From the NCBI RefSeq assembly GCF_001989995.2, contig NZ_JAHGUP010000051.1, positions 1 to 64,000 of the forward strand: DNA of 64,000 nucleotides, in the 5' to 3' direction. The notes under the pieces were generated by a model, which worked only from the letters and a program-made list of their open reading frames with translations, did no database searches and was not told the origin of the DNA. Source of the stretch: Vibrio anguillarum (lineage in GTDB: Bacteria > Pseudomonadota > Gammaproteobacteria > Enterobacterales > Vibrionaceae). Below, piece after piece: positions 8,471-16,857 of the stretch (positions within the stretch are counted from its first letter, which is position 1; each line of letters opens with the position of its first letter). A program made the translations under genes and the position numbers.

Positions 8471-9413
8471 AACGTAACCTTAGCGTTTGTGGATAAGGCG
8501 ATAAATAGTGCTGTTGCTGCAGATAAGCATCGGGATACATTTTTATGTAATGTTTGAGCAACGTAATAGGCGCAAGTAAAGGAAGCTCGCCAGTTCGATA
8601 GTCATCAATCAATTGCGCTAACTCCACTTTCTGCTCTTTGTTTAAGGCTCGTTTGAAATAACCCTGAATGTGCATCAAAACATTGGTGTTATTTTTACGG
8701 CTCGCTCTGTGTTTAAGCGCATCCATTAGCCCTTGGCGATAGTGCTCAATAAAATACTGTGGCGGATGCTGCTTGACTTCAGCCACCAAACGGCCGAGTT
8801 CTCGATACGCTTGCGGGTGATGCGCCATTAACGTCAATTTGTAGCGTGAATGAAAGGCCACCACTTTGCCCGGTGTCGGGTTGTCACCTATCGATTGATA
8901 AAAGTCATGTAAACAGTAGACACGCGTAATGAAGTTTTCGCGAAGCACAGGATCATGCAAACGGCCATCTTCCTCTACAGGCAACCACGGCATTTTACGC
9001 ATCAAAGTGGCGGTATAAAGACCAACGCCCTCTTTATCCGCTCGCTGATGCTTATAGACTTTGACCCTTTCCATGCCACATGTTGGGGATTTCGCACAAA
9101 CGATATAACCACACAATTTCATCAATTCGAGTTCATCAACTTTTCGTTCTGAGAAATCGAACATGGCTTGCGTGTAATCTTTGGTTTCATCTTTAGTTTC
9201 AACCAGCGCTAAACGCTCTTCGTGAGAGATCAGGCGAATGGTAGGCCTTGGCACGGTTAAGCCAATCGCAACCTCTGGGCAAACGGGTATGAAAGAGAAA
9301 TAATTCGTCAACTCTTTGGTCACAAAGTCACTCGCTTTGTGGCCAGAATCAAAACGGACTTGCTCTCCCAGCACACATGCACTGATCCCGATACGAATTT
9401 CTGGATTACTCAT
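8460..9413 (-). CDS. ybgA: DUF523-DUF1722 protein (YbgA-like)
   Basis: Protein of 317 residues joining an N-terminal DUF523 domain (about 1-150, GISACVLGEQVRFDSGHK, with Cys pairs around CGYIVCAKSPTCGMERV) to a C-terminal DUF1722/YbgA domain (about 180-310, FHSRYKLTLMAHHP). The biochemical role is not established, but homologues are found beside photolyase genes, as in E. coli ybgA-phr, so a link to photoreactivation is likely. The start at 9413 has GAGG seven bases upstream; the longer open frame to 9494 runs through the promoter dyads and is rejected. It is the first gene of the operon. Confidence 0.88.
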   Translation of the reverse strand: MSNPEIRIGISACVLGEQVRFDSGHKASDFVTKELTNYFSFIPVCPEVAIGLTVPRPTIRLISHEERLALVETKDETKDYTQAMFDFSERKVDELELMKLCGYIVCAKSPTCGMERVKVYKHQRADKEGVGLYTATLMRKMPWLPVEEDGRLHDPVLRENFITRVYCLHDFYQSIGDNPTPGKVVAFHSRYKLTLMAHHPQAYRELGRLVAEVKQHPPQYFIEHYRQGLMDALKHRASRKNNTNVLMHIQGYFKRALNKEQKVELAQLIDDYRTGELPLLAPITLLKHYIKMYPDAYLQQQHYLSPYPQTLRLRYGL

Positions 9414-9424
9414 CGCCGCCTCAT

Positions 9425-9493
9425 ATACAAAAATATTTGTTGTATAATGTATAGCACACTCCAACCACCTTATACAAAATATATTTATGTACA
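9425..9493 (-). promoter_or_regulatory. Two related dyads upstream of ybgA-merR-phr (candidate MerR operators)
   Basis: A perfect dyad ATACAA-N9-TTGTAT occupies 9425-9445. An imperfect second copy, ATACAA-N9-ATGTAC, occupies 9472-9492, about 47 bp away. They lie 12-80 bp upstream of the ybgA start, over the likely promoter. Spacing and symmetry suit a dimeric MerR-type protein, and the operon encodes one. The link is inferred. Confidence 0.55.
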
Positions 9494-9500
9494 CATAAAA

Positions 9501-9514
9501 GGTAAACGTTTACC
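9501..9514. promoter_or_regulatory. Perfect palindrome GGTAAACGTTTACC (LacI/PurR-family-like operator)
   Basis: A perfect 14-bp palindrome with the AAACGTTT core typical of LacI/GalR/PurR-family operators. It lies in the 311-bp gap between the divergent ybgA and deoD genes, about 210 bp upstream of deoD. Which regulator binds and which gene it serves cannot be told. Confidence 0.45.
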
Positions 9515-9724
9515 CAAATCGATTGCCTTACCACTTTCAACACTTTTAGTTATCAATGAGCTCAAAAAAGGGTATTAACCTTAATTCTGTGACTAATCTC
9601 TCAAGGAACAGTGTCAGGTCTAGCTAATATTGCCTCAACAAAACACATCAGATTCAACAGAATTAGTAATTTAATCCACTTATTGCGGATAAATCGCTGA
9701 CTCGAAAACTTTGGAGTAACAACG

Positions 9725-10435
9725 ATGGCAACCCCACACATTAATGCGCAAGTTGGTGATTTCGCTGAAACCGTTCTAATGCCAGGCGATCCATTACGTG
9801 CAAAATACATTGCTGAAACTTTTTTAGATGATGCTAAACAGGTTTGTGATGTTCGTAGTATGTTCGGTTATACCGGTACTTATAAAGGTAAAAAAGTATC
9901 CGTTATGGGCCATGGTATGGGCATTCCATCATGCTCGATTTATGTTCACGAGTTAATTTCAGAATACGGTGTAAAAAATATCATCCGTATTGGTAGCTGT
10001 GGCGCAGTTCGTGACGATGTCAATCTAATGGATATCGTTATTGGTATGGGTGCTTCAACCGATTCCAAAGTTAACCGCATCCGTTTTAACAACCACGATT
10101 TTGCCGCGATTGCGGATTACGGATTGCTTGAAACAGCCGTCAATCAAGCACGCGCACAAAACGTGCCCGTGAAGGTAGGCAACGTGTTTTCCGCTGATCT
10201 GTTCTACACACCTGAAGGTGATTTATTCGAAAAAATGAATAAGCTTGGCATCTTAGGTGTGGATATGGAAGCGGCCGGTATTTATGGCGTTGCAGCGGAT
10301 CTAGGCGCAAAAGCATTGACGATTCTTACGGTGTCAGACCACATCATTCGCGGTGAGAAATTAAGCTCTGAAGATCGCCAAACCTCTTTTAACGACATGA
10401 TGAAAGTCGCGCTTGAAACAGCGATTAGTATCTAA
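9725..10435 (+). CDS. deoD: Purine nucleoside phosphorylase, DeoD type
   Basis: Hexameric purine nucleoside phosphorylase of 236 residues that converts (deoxy)nucleosides and phosphate to free base and (deoxy)ribose 1-phosphate in salvage. Visible family signatures are [18 protein letters not shown] near the N-terminus, [36 protein letters not shown] and the late SDHI loop bearing the catalytic Asp. GGAGTAAC lies eight bases before the ATG. No deoABC genes are present, so this is probably a second copy outside the deo operon, as vibrios commonly have on chromosome II. Confidence 0.95.
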   Translation: MATPHINAQVGDFAETVLMPGDPLRAKYIAETFLDDAKQVCDVRSMFGYTGTYKGKKVSVMGHGMGIPSCSIYVHELISEYGVKNIIRIGSCGAVRDDVNLMDIVIGMGASTDSKVNRIRFNNHDFAAIADYGLLETAVNQARAQNVPVKVGNVFSADLFYTPEGDLFEKMNKLGILGVDMEAAGIYGVAADLGAKALTILTVSDHIIRGEKLSSEDRQTSFNDMMKVALETAISI

Positions 10436-10495
10436 TTTTTAAACCTCAGCTGCTCACCCAAATTGGCAGCCTTAAATTACCCCGAGGGGGCGATT

Positions 10496-11965
10496 GTGTC
10501 CAACGACCAACTACCCAAGGACGCAGATGGTTTACAACTCAACTTTTGTAAAACATTGGCGTGTGACAACTTTGGACTGAGTGAAGCCGAACGGTACGTT
10601 CTGCAGCGCGTAAACCCGAAGCGTCCAACGATGGTTTGTCGTGAATGTGGAGCTTTCCCCCCCTTACTTAACAACCGAGAAGTGTTAAACGAATTACACC
10701 GTTTAAGGCAGCTTCACAGCGACGGGTTGCCCGCTTGCCGCAGTGATGATTGCCAAAATTTCGGTTTATCTGTTCATACGCACAAACATCTCTATCACGC
10801 TTTTGGCTACAGCGGCGATCGCCAGCGATACCGTTGCAAAGCTTGTCAGAGTACCTTTGTTGATAAGTGGTCAGGAGCCAACAAAAAACTCGTTTTTCAA
10901 GAAACCTTACTCGGCCTACTCTTCATGAGTTATTCGGTGCGAGAGATTTGCCGTAAATTATCCATCAACCCAAAAACGTTTTATGATCATGTCGAGCACA
11001 TTGCCAGTCGCTGTCGGCGAAAACTGGCCATGATTGATGCGCGTTGGGTGAATCATGCAAACCAATATGAACTGGCTTGCAATTACATCCCGCTCCAACC
11101 CCATAGCGACAACGGCGTATTGTGGTTTGCAACAGGTGAAGCCAAAACAGGTTACATACTCTGTCAGCACGTAAACTATTCCGCCAATGAAGAGCCTGCA
11201 GGCGAGCTTGATCACAACCCCTATCACTCGCCCGCGCGTTTTGTTTCTCGTGAACATTCATCCGAAGCGAATCTACCCACTCCTGACGCATCTCCGCTAT
11301 TACGTGAGCGTATTGATCAGAAATACCAAACGATTTTAGCCCGCGGTAATGTTGAAGACCCCATGGGTAACCTCACCACTTTTCATTACCCTTCTAAAGG
11401 CGCCTTGATACGCCCTCCTTACACCTCTTATGCTCACTTCCTCCACGTGCTGGATTTGTGCCTTGAAGATAAGCGAGTTTCTATCTATCTGCCTCAAGAT
11501 CCGGTTTTACGTTCTGCAGCATTGAGCGTCTGTTTGCCGCGAATCAAGCGTAAGAATGTTGACTTAATGTACGTTGAGGAAGATCCGCAATGGCAAAATG
11601 GACATTCCGTGAATAAAACGGACATTGTTCACATGGGATGGTGGCGAGATCGCTGGGCTATTGCCAATCAGGCACAGGCTGCCAAAGGTGTTTGCTATTT
11701 GGCAGGAGACAATCCAACACCCGAAGCTTGGCTCGATAAAGCATCGATTAAGCAAACAGAGTTCTATCAAAAACGCTTCCAACTGTTGTTCGAAAGCTTT
11801 ATCAACGAACCGAGGCGCAAACTTCGCCCTGGCGGCCTACAACCAATGCTGGATATTTTTCGTGCTTGGCACAATCTGTGCTACCAAGATAAACATGGAT
11901 TCACCGCCGCCCAAAATTTGGAATTAACCAAACATCCACTGACATTGAAAGAACTACTCTCTTAG
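10496..11965 (+). CDS. Zinc-ribbon, transposase-like protein of unknown function
   Basis: Protein of 489 residues not assignable to a known pathway. The N-terminus holds two copies of a zinc-ribbon pattern: Cys18/Cys23 (CKTLACDNFG) with Cys48/Cys51 (CRECG), then Cys81/Cys86 (CRSDDCQNFG) with Cys114/Cys117 (YRCKACQSTF). A helix-turn-helix segment follows (SVREICRKLSINPKTFYDH) and then a long region with the flavour of an RNase H-fold transposase (DNGVLWFATGEAKTGYILCQ). This is the layout of IS transposases, but clear catalytic acids and terminal repeats are not seen, so it may be domesticated. The GTG at 10496 is preceded by GAGGGGG; a TTG at 10463 lacks a good site. Confidence 0.7.
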   Translation: MSNDQLPKDADGLQLNFCKTLACDNFGLSEAERYVLQRVNPKRPTMVCRECGAFPPLLNNREVLNELHRLRQLHSDGLPACRSDDCQNFGLSVHTHKHLYHAFGYSGDRQRYRCKACQSTFVDKWSGANKKLVFQETLLGLLFMSYSVREICRKLSINPKTFYDHVEHIASRCRRKLAMIDARWVNHANQYELACNYIPLQPHSDNGVLWFATGEAKTGYILCQHVNYSANEEPAGELDHNPYHSPARFVSREHSSEANLPTPDASPLLRERIDQKYQTILARGNVEDPMGNLTTFHYPSKGALIRPPYTSYAHFLHVLDLCLEDKRVSIYLPQDPVLRSAALSVCLPRIKRKNVDLMYVEEDPQWQNGHSVNKTDIVHMGWWRDRWAIANQAQAAKGVCYLAGDNPTPEAWLDKASIKQTEFYQKRFQLLFESFINEPRRKLRPGGLQPMLDIFRAWHNLCYQDKHGFTAAQNLELTKHPLTLKELLS

Positions 11966-12128
11966 ATTTTTAGGTTATATTTAGACTGTGGATTGTGAAG
12001 TAGCGCAAATTATTGTGGTAATGAATAACCAATGCACCCACTTTTGGGAAAGTAAATAGTGCGCTTTAACGTTGGCTTCATATAATGAATCGGTGACTTA
12101 GGCTTCTTACTTTTGAGGAACAGCCCGT

Positions 12129-13616
12129 TTGGATAAAAGCCAATACCTTCTTGAAATTGAAATAGAACAGCTTAGAGCCCGTATTGAAACTGAGCCGGAG
12201 AAGGTGTCGATCGTCGCGGAGCAGTGTTTATTGAGAGCACAGCAGATCTTTTTCCCAGAAGGGGCGATTCAATGTTTGATCATTTTATCTCGCTGCGCTT
12301 GGTGTCTAATGGACTACCGCGTGGGTTTAAAATACATTAAAGAAGCCTTATCCACTCAAAATACCCTCGATACTGATGATTGCCTTCCCGAAATTCTGCA
12401 TATTCACGCGCTGCAACTTTGGGGTCAGGCAAAATATTATACCGCCCAACAATATTGGATAAATGCCTTAGAACAATCAGCTCTGGTTGATGAAGTTGAT
12501 ATCCAGATAGAGTGCCTCATTGGTCTGGGTAATGTTTGGCGTATTACCAACGAATATCAACTTTCATGTTCAACACACGAGCTAGCCGTTAAAGTTGCTA
12601 ATAATGCCCGTATCCATTGGTTAGAAGGCAAAGCCCGTATTCTGTGGGCATGGGATCTCTATCTACTTAACCAATACATTGATATGCTCACGGTGCTCGA
12701 TGGTGCAGAAGAAGCGCTACAGGATCATCCCGATAAAACTTGGCAAGCCGAGGTTTGGGATTTTCGCGGCTTGGCACTGCTCGGGCTTGAACGAATCGAA
12801 GATGCGGAAGCGGCAACCACCAAAGCACTCGAACTTGCCGTGGAGCATAACCTTGTGTGGATGAAGGCCCACTCATTCATTAGTCGAGCTCGTTTGGAAC
12901 TGCTGAGAAAAGACTCCAAGAAAGCAACTGAGCTGTTGCTTCTTGCTGAAGCCTCTGCGGCTTCGTTTGATAAAGGTGAGCTACTTTCACAAATTTGCTA
13001 CCAACAATCCCTAGTCGCAGAGCAGCGTGGTGATTTTAAAGCTTCTTTAGCCTCATTTAAAAAATATCGCCAATTTACGGTTGAGATGCTTCGAGAACAA
13101 ACGGCGCGCATTGGTCTTGATAAAGCAAGAGCCTCTAAGCGACAACTTGAGCAACGAGCACGTAAACTCATTAACCGTATTCGTGGTCAACACGAATACG
13201 ACCCAGAGAAACATCTCTCCAATGTAGTTTCAGAGACTTATTGGTGGGAACAACTCATGTTGTTCAAGACCGAGTTGAAGCATTCTAATCACGCCGTCAT
13301 TGTCATCCAACATAACGACTCAAAGTACCTCGATGTATGTACCGAGATTGCCCACTCGCTCTGTAACCAAAAAGATCTCGTTTCTCGTTTAAGTAGCGAA
13401 CGCTTAGCGCTGCTTCTTGCCGATAAAGGCGATGCAGCGCTGCACGTCTTCCATGTATTGGCTAAGATGATTGAAATATACCCCTGGGAAAGAAAAGGAT
13501 TAACGGGGTCGCTACCTCAAGTGATGTTCCAAGACATTTTGAGTTTCCCATTCACATTAGAACAACTGGAAGACAGTCAACCTCAGGAATGGTCGCATGG
13601 AAGTACTGCTCAGTAA
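12129..13616 (+). CDS. TPR protein with apparently degenerate GGDEF-like C-terminus
   Basis: Protein of 495 residues. Residues 25-320 are helical TPR-like repeats (ALVDEVDIQIECLIGLGNVW, WDFRGLALLGLERIEDAEAA), followed by a short coiled coil (330-350). Residues about 360-460 have the spacing of a GGDEF domain (HAVIVIQHND, then VSRLSSERLALLLADKG), but the catalytic GGDEF is replaced by LSSERL, so no cyclase activity is expected. It starts at a TTG with GAGGAA nine bases upstream and overlaps the next gene by 20 bp. The TPR-plus-GGEEF architecture of that neighbour suggests the pair arose by duplication, with this copy turned into a partner or sensor. Confidence 0.65.
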   Translation: MDKSQYLLEIEIEQLRARIETEPEKVSIVAEQCLLRAQQIFFPEGAIQCLIILSRCAWCLMDYRVGLKYIKEALSTQNTLDTDDCLPEILHIHALQLWGQAKYYTAQQYWINALEQSALVDEVDIQIECLIGLGNVWRITNEYQLSCSTHELAVKVANNARIHWLEGKARILWAWDLYLLNQYIDMLTVLDGAEEALQDHPDKTWQAEVWDFRGLALLGLERIEDAEAATTKALELAVEHNLVWMKAHSFISRARLELLRKDSKKATELLLLAEASAASFDKGELLSQICYQQSLVAEQRGDFKASLASFKKYRQFTVEMLREQTARIGLDKARASKRQLEQRARKLINRIRGQHEYDPEKHLSNVVSETYWWEQLMLFKTELKHSNHAVIVIQHNDSKYLDVCTEIAHSLCNQKDLVSRLSSERLALLLADKGDAALHVFHVLAKMIEIYPWERKGLTGSLPQVMFQDILSFPFTLEQLEDSQPQEWSHGSTAQ

Positions 13617-15177
13617 GATTAAAGATACGGGTTTGGATGCCACCTCCGTTTCCGGAGAAGAGGCCATCATTTTCTGGAATCACGTCCGACAACATATAGC
13701 CTCAACATCAAAAGAAAAAGCACTTAGCTACATCATCAGTGCAGAGTATCGTTCAGAACTGCATCAGTCGTCCGCCAGTATAGAGGAGCTTCGTCACGCC
13801 TTAGCATTACTTGAATTGCCTAAGGACGCCGAAATTATTTTGTCTGTGAAAAACAGTTTAAGCGATCGCCTAATGGAAAGCGGTGAATTTGCCGCGGCGC
13901 TCAACGAATATGTGTCCGCTTCTAATATTGCCGTCGACACAGGTTACATTGACGAATATGTACTAGCCGTCATTGGCATGGGTAACCTGTGTGATGCTTA
14001 TGGCGAGCACAGCCGAGCCCTTCGTTACTATCAAAAAATTGATAGTATTGATCACGCAATCACCAGCCGCTCATTACGCCTGCGTTATAAACTTTACATG
14101 CTATCGTGTTACATTCAACTGCACCGAATCTCCGCCGCCACCGACCTAATTAAAGAGTGTGAAGAGCTGAGTATTTTGGTCAGCGATAAAATTCTTACCG
14201 GGCAAATTTCACTCTATCAAGCTCAACTTTATCTTCATCAGGATCAAGTCGATAAAGCGCTCATTACGCTCTCTAGTGTTCAGTACAGTGCTGGAAATAT
14301 GAATTCCACCTGGCTATCGAATATGATTCGAATTGAAACGGCCAACTGCCTTGCTAAAATAGGCAAAAGTCATATTGCCAATATGATGCTGGCCAGTACA
14401 GACAAACGTCTGCAACGATACACGTCACCCACGATGGCCAAGCAGCTGTATCGAGCATTCAGTGCCGTGTGCGAGCGCCAAGGCCTTTATCAAGCCGCCC
14501 TGATTTATGAAAAAAAAGGCTTTCGAATTGAAACTGATCTGATGAAAAACATCCCGATTAGTGAGCTGGGGGCCAATCAACTGCGTCGCTTATCGCGCTT
14601 TGAATTGCAATTGAAATTGATCTTATCTGAGATTGAAAATCGCGAGCTCAAAGAAACCACCGAACATCAAAAGAATGCCGTAGCCCAACTTCAACAGGAT
14701 GTCTTCACTGACCCACTCACCACCTTACACAACCGCCGCTGGTTAGATGTAAAGCTGAAAGACCTACTGCTTCATGAGAAGCTATTTGCATTTCTAGTCA
14801 TTGATATTGACCATTTTAAATCGATTAATGATGAACTTAGTCACTTGGTTGGTGACAAAGCGATAGTCAATGTTTCACGTGAGTTGAAAAACTACTTTAA
14901 ATTCCGAGGCTCCTCCTGTGTCCGTTTTGGTGGAGAAGAGTTTCTGGTGATTTTAGAAGATTGCTCGCTCGACCAAGCTGAAATGCATGCCGAAAACTAT
15001 CGAGAACGCATATTCCAATTTGGTTGGCACGATATTCTAGGTGAGCGCGGCTTAACCGTCAGTATCGGTATAACCTTGCATCGAGATGGTGAAAATACAC
15101 AACGCACATTCTACCGCGCCGACAAAGCCTTATATCGCGCGAAAGCGAATGGCCGCAACCAAGTGTGCACTGAGTAA
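13597..15177 (+). CDS. TPR-containing diguanylate cyclase (GGEEF)
   Basis: Probable cytoplasmic diguanylate cyclase of 526 residues that would make c-di-GMP from two GTP. Residues 40-320 are TPR-like helical repeats (YDEYVLAVIGMGNLCDAYGEH region), 340-368 a coiled coil, and 369-526 a GGDEF domain with FTDPLTTLHNRRW, VIDIDHFKSIND and the active site RFGGEEF (445-449). The RxxD inhibitory site five residues before the signature is absent (RGSS), so product inhibition is not expected. No transmembrane segment is seen. AGGAA precedes the ATG, which lies inside the end of the upstream gene, so the two are translationally coupled. Confidence 0.9.
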   Translation: MEVLLSKIKDTGLDATSVSGEEAIIFWNHVRQHIASTSKEKALSYIISAEYRSELHQSSASIEELRHALALLELPKDAEIILSVKNSLSDRLMESGEFAAALNEYVSASNIAVDTGYIDEYVLAVIGMGNLCDAYGEHSRALRYYQKIDSIDHAITSRSLRLRYKLYMLSCYIQLHRISAATDLIKECEELSILVSDKILTGQISLYQAQLYLHQDQVDKALITLSSVQYSAGNMNSTWLSNMIRIETANCLAKIGKSHIANMMLASTDKRLQRYTSPTMAKQLYRAFSAVCERQGLYQAALIYEKKGFRIETDLMKNIPISELGANQLRRLSRFELQLKLILSEIENRELKETTEHQKNAVAQLQQDVFTDPLTTLHNRRWLDVKLKDLLLHEKLFAFLVIDIDHFKSINDELSHLVGDKAIVNVSRELKNYFKFRGSSCVRFGGEEFLVILEDCSLDQAEMHAENYRERIFQFGWHDILGERGLTVSIGITLHRDGENTQRTFYRADKALYRAKANGRNQVCTE

Positions 15178-15239
15178 CTTTCCATCACGTTAAGCTATTG
15201 GCTGCCGTTTACACTCGTCATTGAAATACAGGAGCAACT

Positions 15240-15626
15240 ATGTTTTTAGATTACTTTGCCCTTGGTCTACTGATTTTCGCAGCCTTGGTCATTTTTTATG
15301 GAATCATCGTCATTCATGATATCCCCTATGAAATCGCCAAAGAGCGCGACCATCCACATCAAGATGCCATTCATGTTTCTGGCTGGGTCAGTCTATTTAC
15401 CTTACATGCAATCTGGCCATTTTTGTGGATTTGGGCAACCTTATGGCGAAAAGATCGCGGGTGGGGGTTCACTAAACTTCAAGAAGAGCAGCACGATATT
15501 CATCATCGTGTCGATGAACTTATCGATCAAGTCGCAACACTCACTCGAGAATTACATGAGTTAAAAGCGCAGCCACCCGTTGCTCAAGCGAACATCGACC
15601 ATGCCAGTAATCAGGAGACAAAATAA
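15240..15626 (+). CDS. yiaW: DUF3302 inner-membrane protein (YiaW-like)
   Basis: Small membrane protein of 128 residues with two transmembrane segments (about 5-27 and 49-70, the second rich in Trp: HAIWPFLWIWATLWR) and a C-terminal coiled coil (about 85-118). It resembles E. coli YiaW (DUF3302), which is paired with the HlyD-type protein YiaV. The same pairing is seen here, with stop and start codons overlapping in TAATG. Its function is unknown; it probably supports the membrane-fusion protein. GGAGCAACT precedes the ATG. Confidence 0.85.
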   Translation: MFLDYFALGLLIFAALVIFYGIIVIHDIPYEIAKERDHPHQDAIHVSGWVSLFTLHAIWPFLWIWATLWRKDRGWGFTKLQEEQHDIHHRVDELIDQVATLTRELHELKAQPPVAQANIDHASNQETK

Positions 15627-16756
15627 TGGATTTACTTCTGATCATGACTTATGCCGCTTTATGTATTGCGATATTCAAAGTCTTTAAAATTCCATTAAAT
15701 AAGTGGACCGTCCCTACCGCTGTATTAGGTGGCGTTATTTTGATCGGCACCCTGATCTTACTGATGAACTATAATCATCCTTTTACTCAATTGGGTAGCC
15801 AAGTTTTTTCCACAACACCTGTCGTATCAGGGGTACGAGGAAGAGTGATTGAGGTTCCGGTACAAGCAAACCAGCCCTTAAAACAAGGTGATGTGCTTTT
15901 TAGAATTGACCCTGTGCCTTTTGAAGCGGAATTGGCAAAAATTGAAGCTCAGATCAAAGAGGCGAGCCAAGGTGCACTTGGCCTAGAATCGAATGTTTCT
16001 GAAGCTGCGGCAGCGAAAGTACAGGCCATCGCTGACCGGGATAAAGCACAACGTGAGTATACTCGTTATCAACGTGGGTATGATAAAGGTGCATTCACCG
16101 AACAAGATCTTGATACCCGTCGCCAAGCTTATAAAGCAGCAGAGGCAGCAGTAGAAGTCGCCCAAGCACGTCTAAATCAAGCCAATATCTCCTTAAACTC
16201 AGAAATCAATGGTGAGAATACTACCGTTGCTCGCCTGCTTGCCGATTTTAGACAAGCCCAATTCAACCTTGAACAAACCATTGTCAGAGCGCCTACTGAT
16301 GGCTATGTGACGCAATTAGCTCTCAGACCAGGTGCGATGTCCGTACCATTACCCTTAGCGCCAATGATGACGTTTGTACACACAGAAGATAAAATCTACA
16401 CAGCTGCATTTAGGCAAAATTCTCTTCAACGCCTAAAACCGGGCTTTGAAGCCGAGTTTTTGTTCAGAGCACTACCCGGAAAAGTCTTCAAAGGAGAGGT
16501 GGTTGAAATATTACCTGTTATTGGTGAAAGCCAGATCCAAGCACGAGGTACCTTGCTAGGAACTGAGGCATTACGTACCAATGGACGCGTACTCGTCACC
16601 CTTAAAATCACCGATGATTTAAGCGATTATCACCTGCCACTCGGTACTGCTTTTGAAGCCGCTATCTATTCAGACAGTTTCTCTCATGTCTCGATTATGC
16701 GTAAGGTACTCATCCGGATGAAAAGTTGGCAAAACTATCTCTACATAGATCATTAG
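15626..16756 (+). CDS. yiaV: HlyD/EmrA-type membrane-fusion protein (YiaV-like)
   Basis: Periplasmic adaptor subunit of 376 residues. It begins with two hydrophobic segments (about 1-20 and 29-50), followed by a lipoyl/barrel-sandwich half (VVSGVRGRVIEVPVQANQPLKQGDVLFRIDP), a long helical hairpin (about 90-200), the second lipoyl half (IVRAPTDGYVTQLALRPGAMS) and a beta-barrel domain. Such proteins link an inner-membrane pump to an outer-membrane channel. No pump gene is adjacent, so its partner is unknown; the DUF3302 protein is the only candidate in the operon. Confidence 0.88.
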   Translation: MDLLLIMTYAALCIAIFKVFKIPLNKWTVPTAVLGGVILIGTLILLMNYNHPFTQLGSQVFSTTPVVSGVRGRVIEVPVQANQPLKQGDVLFRIDPVPFEAELAKIEAQIKEASQGALGLESNVSEAAAAKVQAIADRDKAQREYTRYQRGYDKGAFTEQDLDTRRQAYKAAEAAVEVAQARLNQANISLNSEINGENTTVARLLADFRQAQFNLEQTIVRAPTDGYVTQLALRPGAMSVPLPLAPMMTFVHTEDKIYTAAFRQNSLQRLKPGFEAEFLFRALPGKVFKGEVVEILPVIGESQIQARGTLLGTEALRTNGRVLVTLKITDDLSDYHLPLGTAFEAAIYSDSFSHVSIMRKVLIRMKSWQNYLYIDH

Positions 16757-16832
16757 ATACCATCCGTCACGACATACGTTGAAAAACAGCCAACCCAGAT
16801 GTCGCTTGTCTAGTGACTATTGGTATCATGTT

Positions 16833-16856
16833 AAAAGGGTCGTAAACGACCCTTTT
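16833..16856. terminator. Bidirectional terminator between yiaV and the MFS gene
   Basis: The perfect stem aaaagggtcg / cgaccctttt has A and T tracts on its two sides. It lies between convergent genes, two bases from the MFS stop codon. Confidence 0.85.
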
Positions 16857-16857
16857 G

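Noticed and set aside
10463-10495. TTG start for the zinc-ribbon protein
   Set aside because: The GTG at 10496 has a much stronger ribosome-binding site (GAGGGGG) and still includes every zinc ligand.
10436-10495. Hairpin gctgc / gcagc after deoD as terminator
   Set aside because: The stem is only five pairs with a long loop and no following T-run.
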